Shown here in pieces: positions 23,264 through 34,400 of a DNA stretch of 64,000 bases. The translations under genes were made by a program, and so were the position numbers. The notes below the pieces were generated by a model. It was not told the origin of the DNA. It saw only the letters and a list, made by a program, of their open reading frames with translations, and did not search any database. Position 1 is the stretch's first letter. Each line of letters starts with the position of its first letter. This stretch comes from Primulina eburnea (lineage: Eukaryota; Streptophyta; Magnoliopsida; Lamiales; Gesneriaceae). The stretch lies in contig NC_133109.1 in NCBI RefSeq assembly GCF_022965805.1, forward strand, positions 8,673,375 through 8,737,374, read 5' to 3'.

Positions 23264-23749
23264 CTAGAGCCAACTACCCTTATGCTTAAAACCCATTGAT
23301 TCGCGATGCTTGTCGAACAATGGTCCAGGTAAAGGCTTAGCTAGTGGATCAACAACATAATCTGTGGAGCCGACTTTGTCAATAGACACTACTCTTCTTT
23401 CCACAATCTCTCCGAGGATGTGGTACTTTCTCAATACTAGTTTGGATTTCTGATGAGACCTTGGCTCCTTTGCTTGAGCTATAGCTCCCGTGTTGTCACA
23501 CAACACCGGGATAGGAGCAATTCCATTAGGAATGACGTCCAACTCTTGGACGAAATTCCTTATCCAAACAGCCTCTCTTGCTGCATCTGATGCAGCAATG
23601 TATTCGGCCTCTGTGCTGGAATCCGTAATATTGTCTTGCTTGGAACTCTTCCAAGAGACAGCAGCACCGTTGAGCATGAATACCAAACTAGAGGTTGACT
23701 TCGAGTTATCGATATCGCTTTGGAAGCTAGAGTCGGTATAGCCTTCCAA
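23264..23749 (-). pseudogene. Copia-1 RNase H domain
   Basis: A 161-codon stretch forming the C-terminal RNase H of a copia polyprotein. It shows [10 protein letters not shown] (first acidic site; family form is GY.D.D(W/F)A), SWKSSKQ, the STEAEY motif with catalytic Glu, and CDN.GAI with a catalytic Asp, then the conserved tail HIL..E..V. It is not preceded by a start codon of its own; the ATG is internal to pol. It follows the RT remnant with only a short break and ends 15 bp before the LTR. RNase H would degrade the RNA template during reverse transcription. Confidence 0.85.
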
Positions 23750-23751
23750 TT

Positions 23752-24562
23752 TCAGTTCTCTACCCCATAGACCAAGAACAACTTATTGGTCCTTCTCACA
23801 ACTTGAGGATGTCTTTCACAGCTTTCTAGTTGTGGAAGACCGGGGTTCGATTGATATCTTTTCACTACACATAGTGAAAACGCCACGTCAGGACGTGTAG
23901 ATATCATCCCATACATGATGTTACCAATTGCCGAAGCATACGGAATGCGTGTCATCATCACTATCTCTGCATCAGTCTCAGGAGACAGACTTGGATAGGG
24001 ACACGCCATGACACATTGGTAGATGTCCTCTCAAGGACGCATCCATCGAGAACCGCTTCACGATGGTATCATGTATGTGGACTGGGTGAGACCAAGCCAT
24101 CTTTTCGATCTATCTCAATAGATATGTATCCCAATACAAAAGATGCTTCACCCAAGTCCTGCATCGAGAACTTACTCGCTAACCATATCTCAGCTGATTG
24201 CAACATTCCTACATCATTCCCAATGAGAATGTCATCAACATATAACACCAGGAATGTCACAACACTCCCACTGACCTTCTTATACACACAGGGTCCCTCA
24301 TGATTCTTAGTAAATCAAACTCTTTGATTGTACTATCGAATCTAAGGTTCCAACTCCTTGATGCCTGCTTTAGATCATAAATAGATCTCTGAAGTTTACA
24401 TACCATATGCTCACTTCCGATAGATGTAAACCCTTCAGGTTGAGACATGTAAATCACTTTCTTAAAATCCCCATTAAGAAAGACTGTCTTAACATCCATC
24501 TGCCATATCTCATAGTCATACCATGCAGCTATGGCTAGCAAAATCCTTATGGACTTGAACAT
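23752..24562 (-). pseudogene. Copia-1 reverse transcriptase, broken
   Basis: RT spread over three frames. The upstream piece (24257-24562) has AIAAWYDYEIWQMDVKTVFLNG and the KLQRSIYDLKQASRSWN block. The middle piece (24069-24287) has the catalytic LYVDDILIGND. The downstream piece (23752-24009) has MACPYPSLSPETDAE, PYASAIGNIMYGM and TRPDVAFSL of the RT-RNase H connection. Small indels separate them, for example around 24300 and 24010-24068. The catalytic YVDD is intact but no single frame links it to the rest, so no RT can be made. Confidence 0.86.
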
Positions 24563-24757
24563 TACGACTGGGAAAAGGTTTCCTCAAAGTCAACTCCTTG
24601 TCTTTGAGTACATCCTTTTGCCACCAATCGCGCCTTGAAATTCAATACCTTCCCATCCGCCCCAAGTCCCTATGGGAACAGTTCCCACAGGTGGATCCAC
24701 AAGATCCTACACTTGGTTCGAATGCATGGAATTCATCTCAGATTCCATTTCTTCAAG

Positions 24758-25215
24758 TCACTTGGATGAATTGGCATCAGATAACGCTTCCTTGAAGGTC
24801 CATGGATCACATCCATGGTTAGGCTCATCATGGCCTTCTTCAAGAAGCTGACCATACCTCATAGGTGGTCTCGAGACTTTCTCGTATCTGCTAGGAGCTT
24901 GTATCTCCTCTTTTGGCTCATCGGGTGTGGGTTCTATAATTGTGGGTTTCTCTCGAACCTCTTCGAGTTCTATCATCTGCCTTTTTCTATCCAATAGAAA
25001 ATCTCTTTCCAAAAAGGTTGCATTCCTAGAAACAAACACTTTTGTTTCTTGGGGATGATAGAAATGATATCCAACTTAATTCCTTGGATATCCCACAAAG
25101 TAACATAAAATGGATCAACAATCCAATTTATCTCCCACTTACCTGCTTCACATAAGCAGGGCTCCCCATATTCTAAGATAAGAATATTTGGGAGGCTTAC
25201 CCATCCATATCTCAT
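24758..25215 (-). pseudogene. Copia-1 integrase C-terminal remnant and linker
   Basis: Two overlapping frames. One (24758-25039) has KVFVSRNATFLERDF, FLLDRKRQMIELEEVRE and RYEKVSRPPMRYGQ, the region between integrase and RT in this copia group. The other (24973-25215) is a shifted reading of the GKPPKYS..R.WG..AYVKQ..GDKLD segment that normally ends integrase. Upstream of about 25230 the DDE core is missing and sequence jumps to pre-integrase remnants. The same arrangement is found in Copia-2. Confidence 0.75.
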
Positions 25216-25632
25216 ATGGTATCTGCCTTTGAATGGACATTTAGTAGAATATCTTTTACTTTTAAGTTATAGAGATCGTTTTCAAGTTCTCAAGTACCAA
25301 TTAAACATTCATTCTTGTAAATGTTGCAAACACCTTTGCTAAATAAACAAGAATATCCATTTTTATCACAATAGAAATGGAAACAATGTTTTACATCAAA
25401 CAGGTACAAACAAAACATCTCTTAAAATTAACTTAAAGTCATTGTTCAACAATAAGTAAACATCCTTAATAGCCTTGGCAGCAACTCTTGCTCCATTGCC
25501 CATCCTCAAGAAGGTCACACCTTCCTTAGGCTTCCTACTTCTTCCCATCACCTGTAACCCATTACAGAGATGTGAGTCACAACCGGTATCTAATACCCAA
25601 GAAGTAGAGTTAATTAAAATGTTTACTTAAAT
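25216..25632 (-). pseudogene. Copia-1 protease and pre-integrase remnants
   Basis: On the minus strand, in frame with gag but after two stop codons, about 25570-25620 encodes SWVLDTGCDSHLCNGLQ, the aspartic protease active-site block (DTG). Then come fragments of NGA.VA.KAI.D..LLLNN and ENDLYNLK, typical of the pre-integrase region, in shifted frames. The deletion junction that removed the integrase core lies at about 25230-25260, where ENDLYNLK-like sequence meets the GKPPKYS-like segment. Confidence 0.72.
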
Positions 25633-26499
25633 TTAGAACATACCGTTTCCAGAACTTTTCTGGGCAAGATATTCTTTGCAATTACGCCTCCAATGTCCAG
25701 GCTTCTTGCAGTGATGACAAACATCACCAGTCTTGTCAGCCTTAACTGGTCTGGCTGCCACAACGGGATTCGGAGATTGCCTCAACAAGGGCTCGTTCTT
25801 CTCGGGACGTTGGAAAGAACGCTTCTTTCCATTCCCATGTGGATCAATCTTCGTACCAGATGAAGAACCCACATAAAGAACCGACTTCTCTTTCTTGATA
25901 GTGGACTCAAAGGTAACAAGCATGTTTACCAACTCCTCAAGGGTCGGTTCCATCTTGTTCATGTTGTAGTTCACCACAAAAGGATCAAATGAGCTAGGCA
26001 GCGATAACAGCAACATGTCGGTGGTCAACTCCGAAGGCAAGATCAGATCCATGCCAACGAGCTTGTCCACGAGCCCGATCACCTTTAGGCCATGCTCATG
26101 GACCGAGGTCCCCTCTCGCATGCGCAAAGTGATCAGCTCCTTGACGGTAGCATGCCTAAGAGGACGCGTTTGCTCTCCAAAGAGCTCTTTGAGATGCAAA
26201 TGAATGTCAGCAGCACTCGTTGCACCCTCAAAACGCCTCTGTAGCTCATCGTTCATAGAAGTCAGCATATAACACCTGACTATCAAGTCATGGTCACACC
26301 ATTCCTTGTAAGCCTGCAATTCCTCAGGAGTGCAGTCAGTCGGAGCCTCAACAGGGGGCGACTGAGTCAGTGTATATGTTACCCTTTCCGAATTCAAGAC
26401 TATTTTTAAATTTCTTAGCCAAGTGAGGTAATTAGGTCCAGTTAATATGTGTTTGTCGAGTATTGCAGATATCGGATTGCGAATCGAAGACATTGTCAA
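25633..26499 (-). CDS. Copia-1 gag protein
   Basis: An uninterrupted 288-codon gag, the only intact reading frame of this element. The N-terminal part (about 1-200) is the UBN2-type capsid region with LTGPNYLTWLRNLKIVL, WCDHDLIVRCYMLTSM and LKELFGEQTRPLRHATVKEL. A basic linker follows, and near residues 263-276 lies a CCHC zinc knuckle, CHHCKKPGHWRRNC, which binds RNA. Start: ATG at 26499, with a second at 26493 (MSSIRNP) that matches the Copia-2 start and is equally likely. Two TAA codons just after MF separate it from protease, so gag alone would be made. Particle assembly could still work for trans-mobilised copies. Confidence 0.88.
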   Translation of the reverse strand: MTMSSIRNPISAILDKHILTGPNYLTWLRNLKIVLNSERVTYTLTQSPPVEAPTDCTPEELQAYKEWCDHDLIVRCYMLTSMNDELQRRFEGATSAADIHLHLKELFGEQTRPLRHATVKELITLRMREGTSVHEHGLKVIGLVDKLVGMDLILPSELTTDMLLLSLPSSFDPFVVNYNMNKMEPTLEELVNMLVTFESTIKKEKSVLYVGSSSGTKIDPHGNGKKRSFQRPEKNEPLLRQSPNPVVAARPVKADKTGDVCHHCKKPGHWRRNCKEYLAQKSSGNGMF

Positions 26500-28302
26500 A
26501 ATTTGTACTGAAAAGTAAAATAGATAAATGTTGATGACTATTTAAAATATTTGGTAAGATATAAAGTATGGACTTTTACTTCATAAATATTTACTCCCAC
26601 TGTTTTGACATCTTTCACTACCCTCTAGTGAAGACGGGAAACTCCTTTCCTCAGTAGGTACGTAAGGTCCAATTAGCGAATTATGATCCCGAATAATATC
26701 AGCCAATCACAATTCCTAAAAGGTAGTTTCCAATTGCATCACAATGCAACCCTCTACGTAAACTTTTGTCTCACGTTTGATTAGGACCCAATAATATGAC
26801 GTCGTTCATCTTCACGTGTCAAGCCTTACCCATCGATGTTGAACCTTAATGGACGGTCGCCATGAGTTCCCTCAATAATATGAGCCGAAATCATGGGAGT
26901 TCCACCTAGTTCACATCACTATGTCAATGGATGTCACAGCTTTCCGGCACTCTGAGGCTCCCCAATAATATGAGCCGAGCCCCGAGTACGGGTAGCGTTC
27001 ATCATGCACCCATTGTCGATGGAAGACAAGGAAATTATAAACAAATTTATAATTCCCTTTTTCGGGCTTGATATTAATTTTGAATCTATTCAAAATGAGG
27101 GTTTTTTAATTTTGAAAGGTCTCATCATTAATTTTATTTTAAAAGCTCGCCATGTTTGATCGTATGTTTGCCGGATTCATGCAACTTTGTTATTATAATA
27201 ATAATAACGCACATACTCATTATTTATAACATATCATGCATATATCATAAATAGAAAACAATACAAGGATGATCAATCGCCCCAAAACTAATGGCCCGTG
27301 TGAGCCAAACACGGGCCTAGGTCCAATCCTAGGGTAAATGCACGGGATGCAATGCAACTAAATTATTACATTAGCATCCAATATTACATGTCTTCGATCT
27401 TCATAATCACCAAGGCCACCATCTTCCAATCTTGATCTTCCCCTATTCTAATATTTACAAATAAATATCCATGGCACATAGGGATACATCTCATGGGGTG
27501 GGAACGGGCCATAAACCAAGCCCACTTGATAAATTGATAATTATTACAATCATTCAACACAAATATCCTAGCATACACCTAGCAAATTGGGCTTGGGCTT
27601 TTGATCATCCTTCATGCATAATATCACATATCATACACCATCAATTAATTATCACTATAATTAATTGATCCAATATTATATATCTTGATCCAATCACTAA
27701 CCGCCACAATTATAAATTAAATTAACAAAGTATACAAACACCTTTGTCTACTTTCAAATTAATTTATTTATAATCGAATTTCTTGTAAATCACCATTTAC
27801 TATAAATAATTGAAGTCCAACTTAAATTATTTATTTCATGAGAAAATATTTGCAACTTTTGTAATTTTAAACTTAAGGGTCCAAAAAATCATTTTTCACC
27901 AAAAACATTTTCGGCCCATTTAAAATTCACAAACATGTTAGCCATCCAATGGCCCAACAACTCAAGGCCCATGACACTTTGATAATCCAAAACACTTTTG
28001 GAAACCCTAGTCGTCATCGCCGTCGCCGGAGCTCCGTCGCCGGATTCCGGCCAACAACAAATTTTTTTTTTTTTTTTATTATTAAAAATGATGGGGCTGT
28101 TCGGGCAGCCCCTCGGGCTGCCCTAGCTGCCCGAAACGGGCAGCCCCTCGGGCAGCCCGAGCTGCCCGACACGGGCAGCAACTTGCTGCCCGAATTTTTC
28201 CCCATAAACGGCCCTCGATTTGTTGCAAAAACACACTCATGCGGTTAGAAATCGATCTCAACATAATATATATTGTATTTGCTACACAAAAACGTAACCA
28301 TA
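26500..28302 (-). mobile_element. Copia-1 5' leader (about 1.8 kb, non-coding)
   Basis: A long untranslated leader between PBS and gag. It is AT-rich with several short direct repeats, a poly-T run at about 28059-28077 and the palindromic GGGCAGCC cluster at 28101-28193. The ORFs in it are short and lack domains. Copia-2 has an equivalent leader at 47975-49778. Confidence 0.75.
28101..28193. repeat. Palindromic GGGCAGCCCGAGCTGCCC cluster in Copia-1 leader
   Basis: At least six alternating CGGGCAGCC and GGCTGCCCG blocks in ~95 bp, lying about 110-200 bases after the PBS in transcript sense. The RNA would fold into strong GC-rich hairpins. Short ORFs rich in Ala, Arg and Gly on both strands are by-products of the repeat. 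Confidence 0.8.
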
Positions 28303-28314
28303 GCTCGGATACCA
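28303..28314 (-). other. Copia-1 primer binding site
   Basis: TGGTATCCGAGC on the minus strand, two bases inside the 5' LTR edge. It matches initiator tRNA-Met (TGGTATCAGAGC) except for one base. Confidence 0.78.
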
Positions 28315-28316
28315 CT

Positions 28317-30439
28317 TGAAAGCGGACCGGTTACGGTGGCCGGAAGCGCAACGGAAGCACAAAAATCTAATTTTATAGAGGAAATTTCGGCCACCCCATC
28401 TTCATGTGCAACAAATACAATAAAAACAAAATATGACATTCATAGGGTGTAAGAAAGTATACCTATCAACTTTAAAAAGTTGATTGTGGCTCCAACTTTG
28501 TTGTTAAACAACAAAGCTCTTGAATGGATGAAGATCTTCAAGCCTCCTCCTTACTCCAAAATTAAGCCCACCACCAACTAGGTAAATCCCTTCTTGTTTT
28601 GCACTAGAAAAACAAGAAGATTTTTCAATGAATAGTGTAGTGTTCCTCAACAAATTGAAGAACACACAATGGAAGAAAATTGGAGAGAAAATGTATGGAG
28701 AGTTTCGGCCATATGGAGTGTAGAATGAGGGAGGAGAATCAAGTCTTGGGGTTGCAAAAAGTTGCATGCCAACCAATATTTTATTCAAAAGTATTCCCCA
28801 ACTCTTCACCTCCCATGCATTCATATAATATAGTTTTCTATCAAATAAAAAACCATAGACTAAATTTAATTATCTCAAACATATTTGAGACAAATTAAAT
28901 ATTACTTGAATTTACTCAAGTCCCACTAGTTAAATAATTATTTTAATTGAGCTCTACTAGACTCAATATTATTTAATTAATCCAACACTTGAATTAATTT
29001 AATTATTTGGGCTCTACTAGGCCCACTAGTGTTTAATTAATTCAACACTTGAATTAATTTAATTTAGTCCATAATAATGTTTATGAAAATCACAATTTTC
29101 AAAAACATTAGTCACTTGGCCAAATTTTAATTTAGGAACACTTCCATAAATCAAAATTTACATTTCTCTCATAGAAGTCATACTTCTATTTTTCTTTACA
29201 CTTATAAACTCATTTATAAGTCGTTCAACACATTGAACTATTTTCTCCTTTATAGAAGTCATACTTCTAATTTTCCTTACGCTTATAAACTCCTTTATAA
29301 GCCGTTCAACACATTGAACTATTTTTACTTCTCATCGGGATTTACAAAGCTAGTACTTGTGTGGCCCTCAATGGTTCATTGATACAACTAGCCGTGGGTT
29401 CACATCTCCATGTGATTCGGACTAAACATGTCCTTATTCGAGCATACCCCAATTGCTCCATTCTTACTTATCAACTCCTTGATAGTAAGAACGTCAGAAC
29501 TCAAGTCTGATAGTACCCAACCAATCACGTTAAACGCCTAGCAGCATCGCTTACGTGATTCCCTAGGTATCACATGATAGTGCCTGCAAGAACCATTCAA
29601 TTATGGTTAGCGTACAGTACGGTCCCTTCAACTCATATATTCCGATCGATTCGACAACCATTGGTTTATCGAGAGTTGTCAATGAATCGATACTATGTGT
29701 CATGTCGTAGTTGCATCGATGGTGTAATCTATGAAACACCTTTCATAATTACAACCATACTCTGGCCAGAGATTTCGATCTACATACACATGATAACACA
29801 TAGGATATCCATACCCGAAGGTAAGCTGTGAATCCCCGACTACAATGCATCGACTCCTATGTGTTTCGACAGAACACCCAACCTTGCCACCTGATGACCC
29901 CATGAGAGTCGGTAAACAAGTCAAAGTGTAATTCTAGCACATAGAGTCTCAATGTTGTCCCGGGTCATAAGGACTAATTCTGTACAACCATAAACCAGGA
30001 CTTTTCCACTCGATAAGTGAGAACCACTTGGAAAGTCCTTTTATGGAGGGTTGTTCAGTGCACTCTACAAGGAGCACCTATCTGCATGTTCGGACATCAC
30101 AATGTCCCCTACCAATGAAACATGGTACTCACATCGCAGATACTAGTCTCTAACTCGAGCGGCCTATATCCTTCTTAGTGGCGGCTGAATCGACTAGGAA
30201 CCGTTTAGAATATACAGTATTACAAATATGAGTTTCATGATACTCATCATATGAGCATCTCATATTCTTTCTACTATTTGTATATTCAAGGGCTTTATCT
30301 ATGCAGCTAGCATGGGTATACAGATAAAGATTTGCCAAAGTAATAATTTCAAATATTATTAAAATAAAGACTGCTTATTCATAGAGTTTCATTGTGAACA
30401 CTCGGCCAACACTTGGCTCGACGGGCACCTACTCTAACA
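28317..30439 (-). mobile_element. Copia-1 5' LTR (2123 bp)
   Basis: Almost identical to the LTR at 21126-23249. The differences I find are a C/T in ATAT(C/T)CCGATCG, a G/T in AAGC(G/T)GTGAAT and a one-base indel in TACAGG/TACAG. It has the same TGAAAGCGG and CTCTAACA ends. It contains the promoter of the element, reading leftward. Confidence 0.9.
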
Positions 30440-30812
30440 TCAACCCCATATAACATCATACTCTCAAAAATATGCATAATTCAATATTACACATGCTGAA
30501 AAATCATAATCATCATGTAACATCTCCGTTTCTCGATCCCGTTCCGAATATATGATGTTTATAATCATAAGAACATATATCTACAAGCATATTCAAGTTT
30601 TCCTAACACCAGTATTTCAAATCATGTTGAAAGTGAACAATACTTACATCACCTTGTAGCTTGGAGTGAGAGGAGCTCAAAACCGCAATCGTATTTAAAT
30701 TTGGATGTATGAATCTCACAAACTCACAATTCCAAGTGATGGAGAAACTTAAAGCCTCTCTCTGAATTCTTCTCGGTTATCAGCTAAGTGAGGGGAGGAA
30801 ATGAAATTACAG

Positions 30813-30820
30813 TATATATA
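30813..30820 (-). promoter_or_regulatory. Putative TATA box, Element 2 3' LTR
   Basis: TATATATA within AGTATATATATCTTGC. It lies about 50 bases beyond the palindrome cluster in sense direction. The same sequence is in the 5' LTR at about 42502-42509. Confidence 0.5.
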
Positions 30821-30867
30821 TCTTGCATGTCTTATAACACATGGCTCATTCTTTTCACTACACGTCT

Positions 30868-31182
30868 CGCGCAGATGCGCGGCATTACTCGCGCATGTGC
30901 GCGAGACCTACGGTCTCGACAATTCAACACCTCGCGCATATGCGCCATTCTTGTCGCGCATATGCGCCCAAGCTTCTGGACAGACCGCGCATATGCGCGA
31001 CTAAACTCGCGCATGTGCGCCACAGCTGCTGGAGGTGTCGCGCATATGTGCCACTTCATTCCGCGCATGTGCGCCCATTTTACTGTAAATGTCGCGCATA
31101 TGCGCCACTCTTTCCGCGCATATGCGCCAATGCTACTGGAATTGTCGCGCATATGCGCCACTTATCTTCGCGCATATGCGCC
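30868..31182. repeat. Palindromic CGCGCATATGCGC cluster, Element 2 3' LTR
   Basis: Twelve copies of CGCGCA(T/G)(A/G)TGCGC-like palindromes in 315 bp, spaced roughly 15-35 bp. Most are perfect inverted repeats centred on CATATG, with CATGTG and CAGATG variants. The 5' LTR keeps the first four at 42557-42657, where Copia-2 interrupts it. Confidence 0.88.
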
Positions 31183-31327
31183 AACTGTTCTGTCCAATTT
31201 TTAAGATTTTCTCCTCTTGTCCAAGTATTTCTTATTCTCATCTCACTAAACACTCCTCATTATATATATACATACTCATATATTCCGAGTATTATGTCGA
31301 TGAGAACTATTAATCTCGAGCCTTACA

Positions 31328-31341
31328 TTTCTCCCCCTCTA
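31328..31341 (-). other. Element 2 polypurine tract
   Basis: TTTCTCCCCCTCTA on the plus strand, a purine run on the minus strand directly before the 3' LTR start TGTAAGG. Element B has the same tract at 56106-56119. Confidence 0.85.
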
Positions 31342-31425
31342 AGAAATGATTTCGTCCTCGAAATCGTAGGAAATTACCAAACATACATGACAAGAAATAT
31401 AATCAATACTAAAAATTTACTTACA

Positions 31426-34400
31426 TCATGTAAATAATTCAGGATGTTTCTGTCGCATATTCGCTTCTGTTTCCCAAGTCGCTTCTTCGATGCCATGACG
31501 ACTCCATTGGACTTTCACTAACGGAATAGTCTTCGTCCTGAGCTTCTTTTCTTTCCGATCAAGAATTTGGATAGGTTGCTCGACATAGCTCAAGGTCTGA
31601 TCAAGCTCAGCTTCGTCAGGCTGAATGACATGAGAAATATCTGGCATATACTTACGCAACATTGACACATGGAAAACATCATGTATCCCGGATAACGAAG
31701 GAGGAAGAGCAAGTCGATAGGCTCGGTCGCCAATCTTCTCTAAGATCTCGTAAGGACCGACGTATCTAAGAGACAGCTTCCCACGTTTGCCAAATCTGAC
31801 AACACCCCTAAATGGAGAAATCTTAAAAAATACTCTGTCTCCTTGCTCGAATACCAACGGTCTCCGTCTGACATTGGCGTATTTGGCTTGCCTATCTTGT
31901 GCCGTCTTCATTCTCTTCTGAATGACTTTCACCTTCTCAGTCATGTCACGAATCATGTCTGGTCCCAGTTCTTGTACTTCTGAGATATCATCCCAATATA
32001 GCGGAGATCTGCACTTCTTGCCATACAAAGCTTCAAATGGTGCCATCTCGATACTCGTCTGATAGCTATTATTTTAAGAAAATTCACAAAGAGGTAAAGA
32101 ATCTTGCCAACTAGTGCCAAAATCTAGCACCACGGCTCTCAACATATCCTCTAAAGTCTGGATAGTCCGCTCTGACTGTCCGTCTGTCTGAGGGTGATAA
32201 GCAGTACTCAGGTGTAATGTCGTACCAAAAGCCTGCTGTAAACTGTGCCAGAAGTGAGAAGTGAATCGTGGATCACGATATGATACGATAGACTTCGGCA
32301 CTCCATGCAATCTGACTACCTCTCGAATATATATCTCCGCCATCTGATCTTGTCTATACGTCATTCCGTACGGAATGAAACAAGCAGATTTGGTCAATCT
32401 GTCAATAATGACCCAAATCGCATCGCAGCCTCTGGATGATCGAGGTAACTTCGTCACGAAATCCATGGAAATGTGGTCTCATTTCCATTCTAGAATAGAT
32501 AAACTCTGAAGTAAACCTCCGGGCTTCTTCCTTTCGGCTTTTACTTGCTGGCAATTCAAGCATTTAGACACAAATTCTGCGATATCTGACTTCATCTGCT
32601 TCCACCAGAACTGTGTCTTCAAGTCATTGTACATCTTCCTGCCACCGGGATGAATGCTAAACCGACTGCAGTGTGCTTCGGACAAAATCTGATGTTTCAA
32701 GTCTGGAACATCTGGCACTACAAGGCGGTTATTCACGTATAGCACATGATCATGTACCTGATGTTCTGACAAACGCCCTGATCTGACCATCTGAATTGAT
32801 CTTTGCACGTTCTGATCTCTTCTCTGTGCTTCTTTGATCCTCATAATCAAATCAGGTTCAACTTGGATTGTAGCAAGTCGGAGTGGCTTACTATCTGTAT
32901 TAAATTCTAACCCAGAAAAGCAGCATTTCTCAACTAAATTATTAACACCTATCGTCGATAAGGACAAGGCACATACCTTTCGACTCAAGGCATCTGCTGC
33001 TGCATTTGACTTTCCTGGATAATATTTGATTTCACAATCAAAATCTTTTAGTAGATCAAGCCATCTACGCTGCCTCATGTTCAGTTCTGACTGAGAAAAT
33101 AGATACTTCAGGCTTTTGTGATCGGAGTAAATCTCAAATTTCTCGCCGTAGAGATAGTGACGCCAAATCTTTAATGCAAATACGATAGCCGCCAATTCCA
33201 GATCATGAATGGGGTATCGTACTTCATGTGGCTTCAGTTTTCTCGAGGCGTATGCGACCACATGACCTCGCTGCATAAGAATACATCCCAAACCTCTGTG
33301 AGAAGCATCACAATCTACAACGAAATTACCCGTACCTGAAGGTATCGTCAGTACTGGAGCACTAGTCAGCTTCTTCTTCAATTCCACGAAGCTAGACTCG
33401 CACTCCTCTGACCAAATAAATGGCATATTCTTCTGTGTCAATTGTGTGATTGGCTTTGCAATACTGGAGAAATCTTGAATAAATCTTCGGTAGTATCCTG
33501 CCAGACCCATGAAACTGCGTATTTCTGGTACCGAAGTCGGTCTTGGCCAATTGATCACAGCTTCCACTTTACTCGGATCAACAGAAATACCATCTCCAGA
33601 AATGATATGCCCCAAGAATACAACTCGATTCAGCCAAAACTCACACTTTGACAATTTCGCATAGAGTTGTTTGTTTCTCAACGTCTGCAAGACAATTCTG
33701 AGATGCTCTGCATGCTCATTTCTGTTCTTCGAATACACCAAAATATCATCAATGAAGACAATCACAAATTCATCCAAATCTCTCTGAAACACTTGATTCA
33801 TCAAGCCCATAAATACCGCAGGAGCATTTGTTAAACCAAAAGGCATGACAATAAATTCGTAATGCCCATACCTGGTTCGAAATGCTGTCTTCGGTATATC
33901 TACATCTCGAACTCGGAGCTGGTGATACCCAGAACGCAAATCAATCTTAGAATAGACAGAAGATACCTGCAACTGATCGAATAGATCATCAATTCTAGGC
34001 AAAGGATATTTGTTCTTGATCGTTGCTTTATTCAGTTGCCGATAGTCTATACACAATCGCATCGAACCATCTTTCTTTCATACAAACAGCACTGGAGCGC
34101 CCCAAGGAGATACACTAGGTCTGATATATCCCTTGGCCAGAAGATCTTCTAACTGTGCTTTCAATTCTTTTAGTTCGATGGGTGCCATCCTATACGGAGC
34201 TCTCGAAATAGGGACGGTACCTGGTACAAGATCAATACTAAAATCTACCTCTCGCACCGGAGGTAATCCTGGGATTTTATCTGGAAAAATATCTGCAAAT
34301 TCCGGTACTACTGGCAGATCCGCCAATGCCGGGCTCGACTTCTGCATATCTACAGCATAAATAAAGAAACCATCTGCTCCTTTTTGTAACAATCTGTTCA

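Larger units (their letters stand above)
21126..30439 (-). mobile_element. Copia-1, Ty1/copia retrotransposon lacking the integrase core
   Basis: Full structure of 9314 bp: LTRs 21126-23249 and 28317-30439, PPT 23250-23260, PBS 28303-28314, TSD TCAAC. Gene order on the minus strand is gag, protease remnant, pre-integrase remnant, then a jump to the integrase C-terminal part, RT and RNase H, which is the copia order. The catalytic integrase core is absent. The LTRs differ by only about three positions that I can find, so insertion is recent although pol is broken. It must have moved with enzymes from another element. It lies inside the 3' LTR of Element 2. Confidence 0.92.
30445..31327 (-). 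mobile_element. Element 2 3' LTR, inner part
   Basis: Resumes the LTR after Copia-1 and its TSD (CCCCATATAACATC) and ends at CTCGAGCCTTACA, next to the PPT. In sense direction it begins TGTAAGGCTCGAG at 31327, passes the CATATG palindrome cluster, then a TATA box. ORFs of up to 198 codons across the palindromes are repeat translations and not genes. Confidence 0.87.

Noticed and set aside
28014..28315. Ala/Arg-rich ORFs in the Copia-1 leader
   Set aside because: By-products of the GGGCAGCC palindromes; different reading in Copia-2, no conservation of frame.
30788..31437. Forward ORFs up to 198 codons rich in Ala, His, Arg, Cys and Met repeats
   Set aside because: They translate the CGCGCATATGCGC palindromes in all frames on both strands; no domain and no start context. 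They belong to LTR U3.
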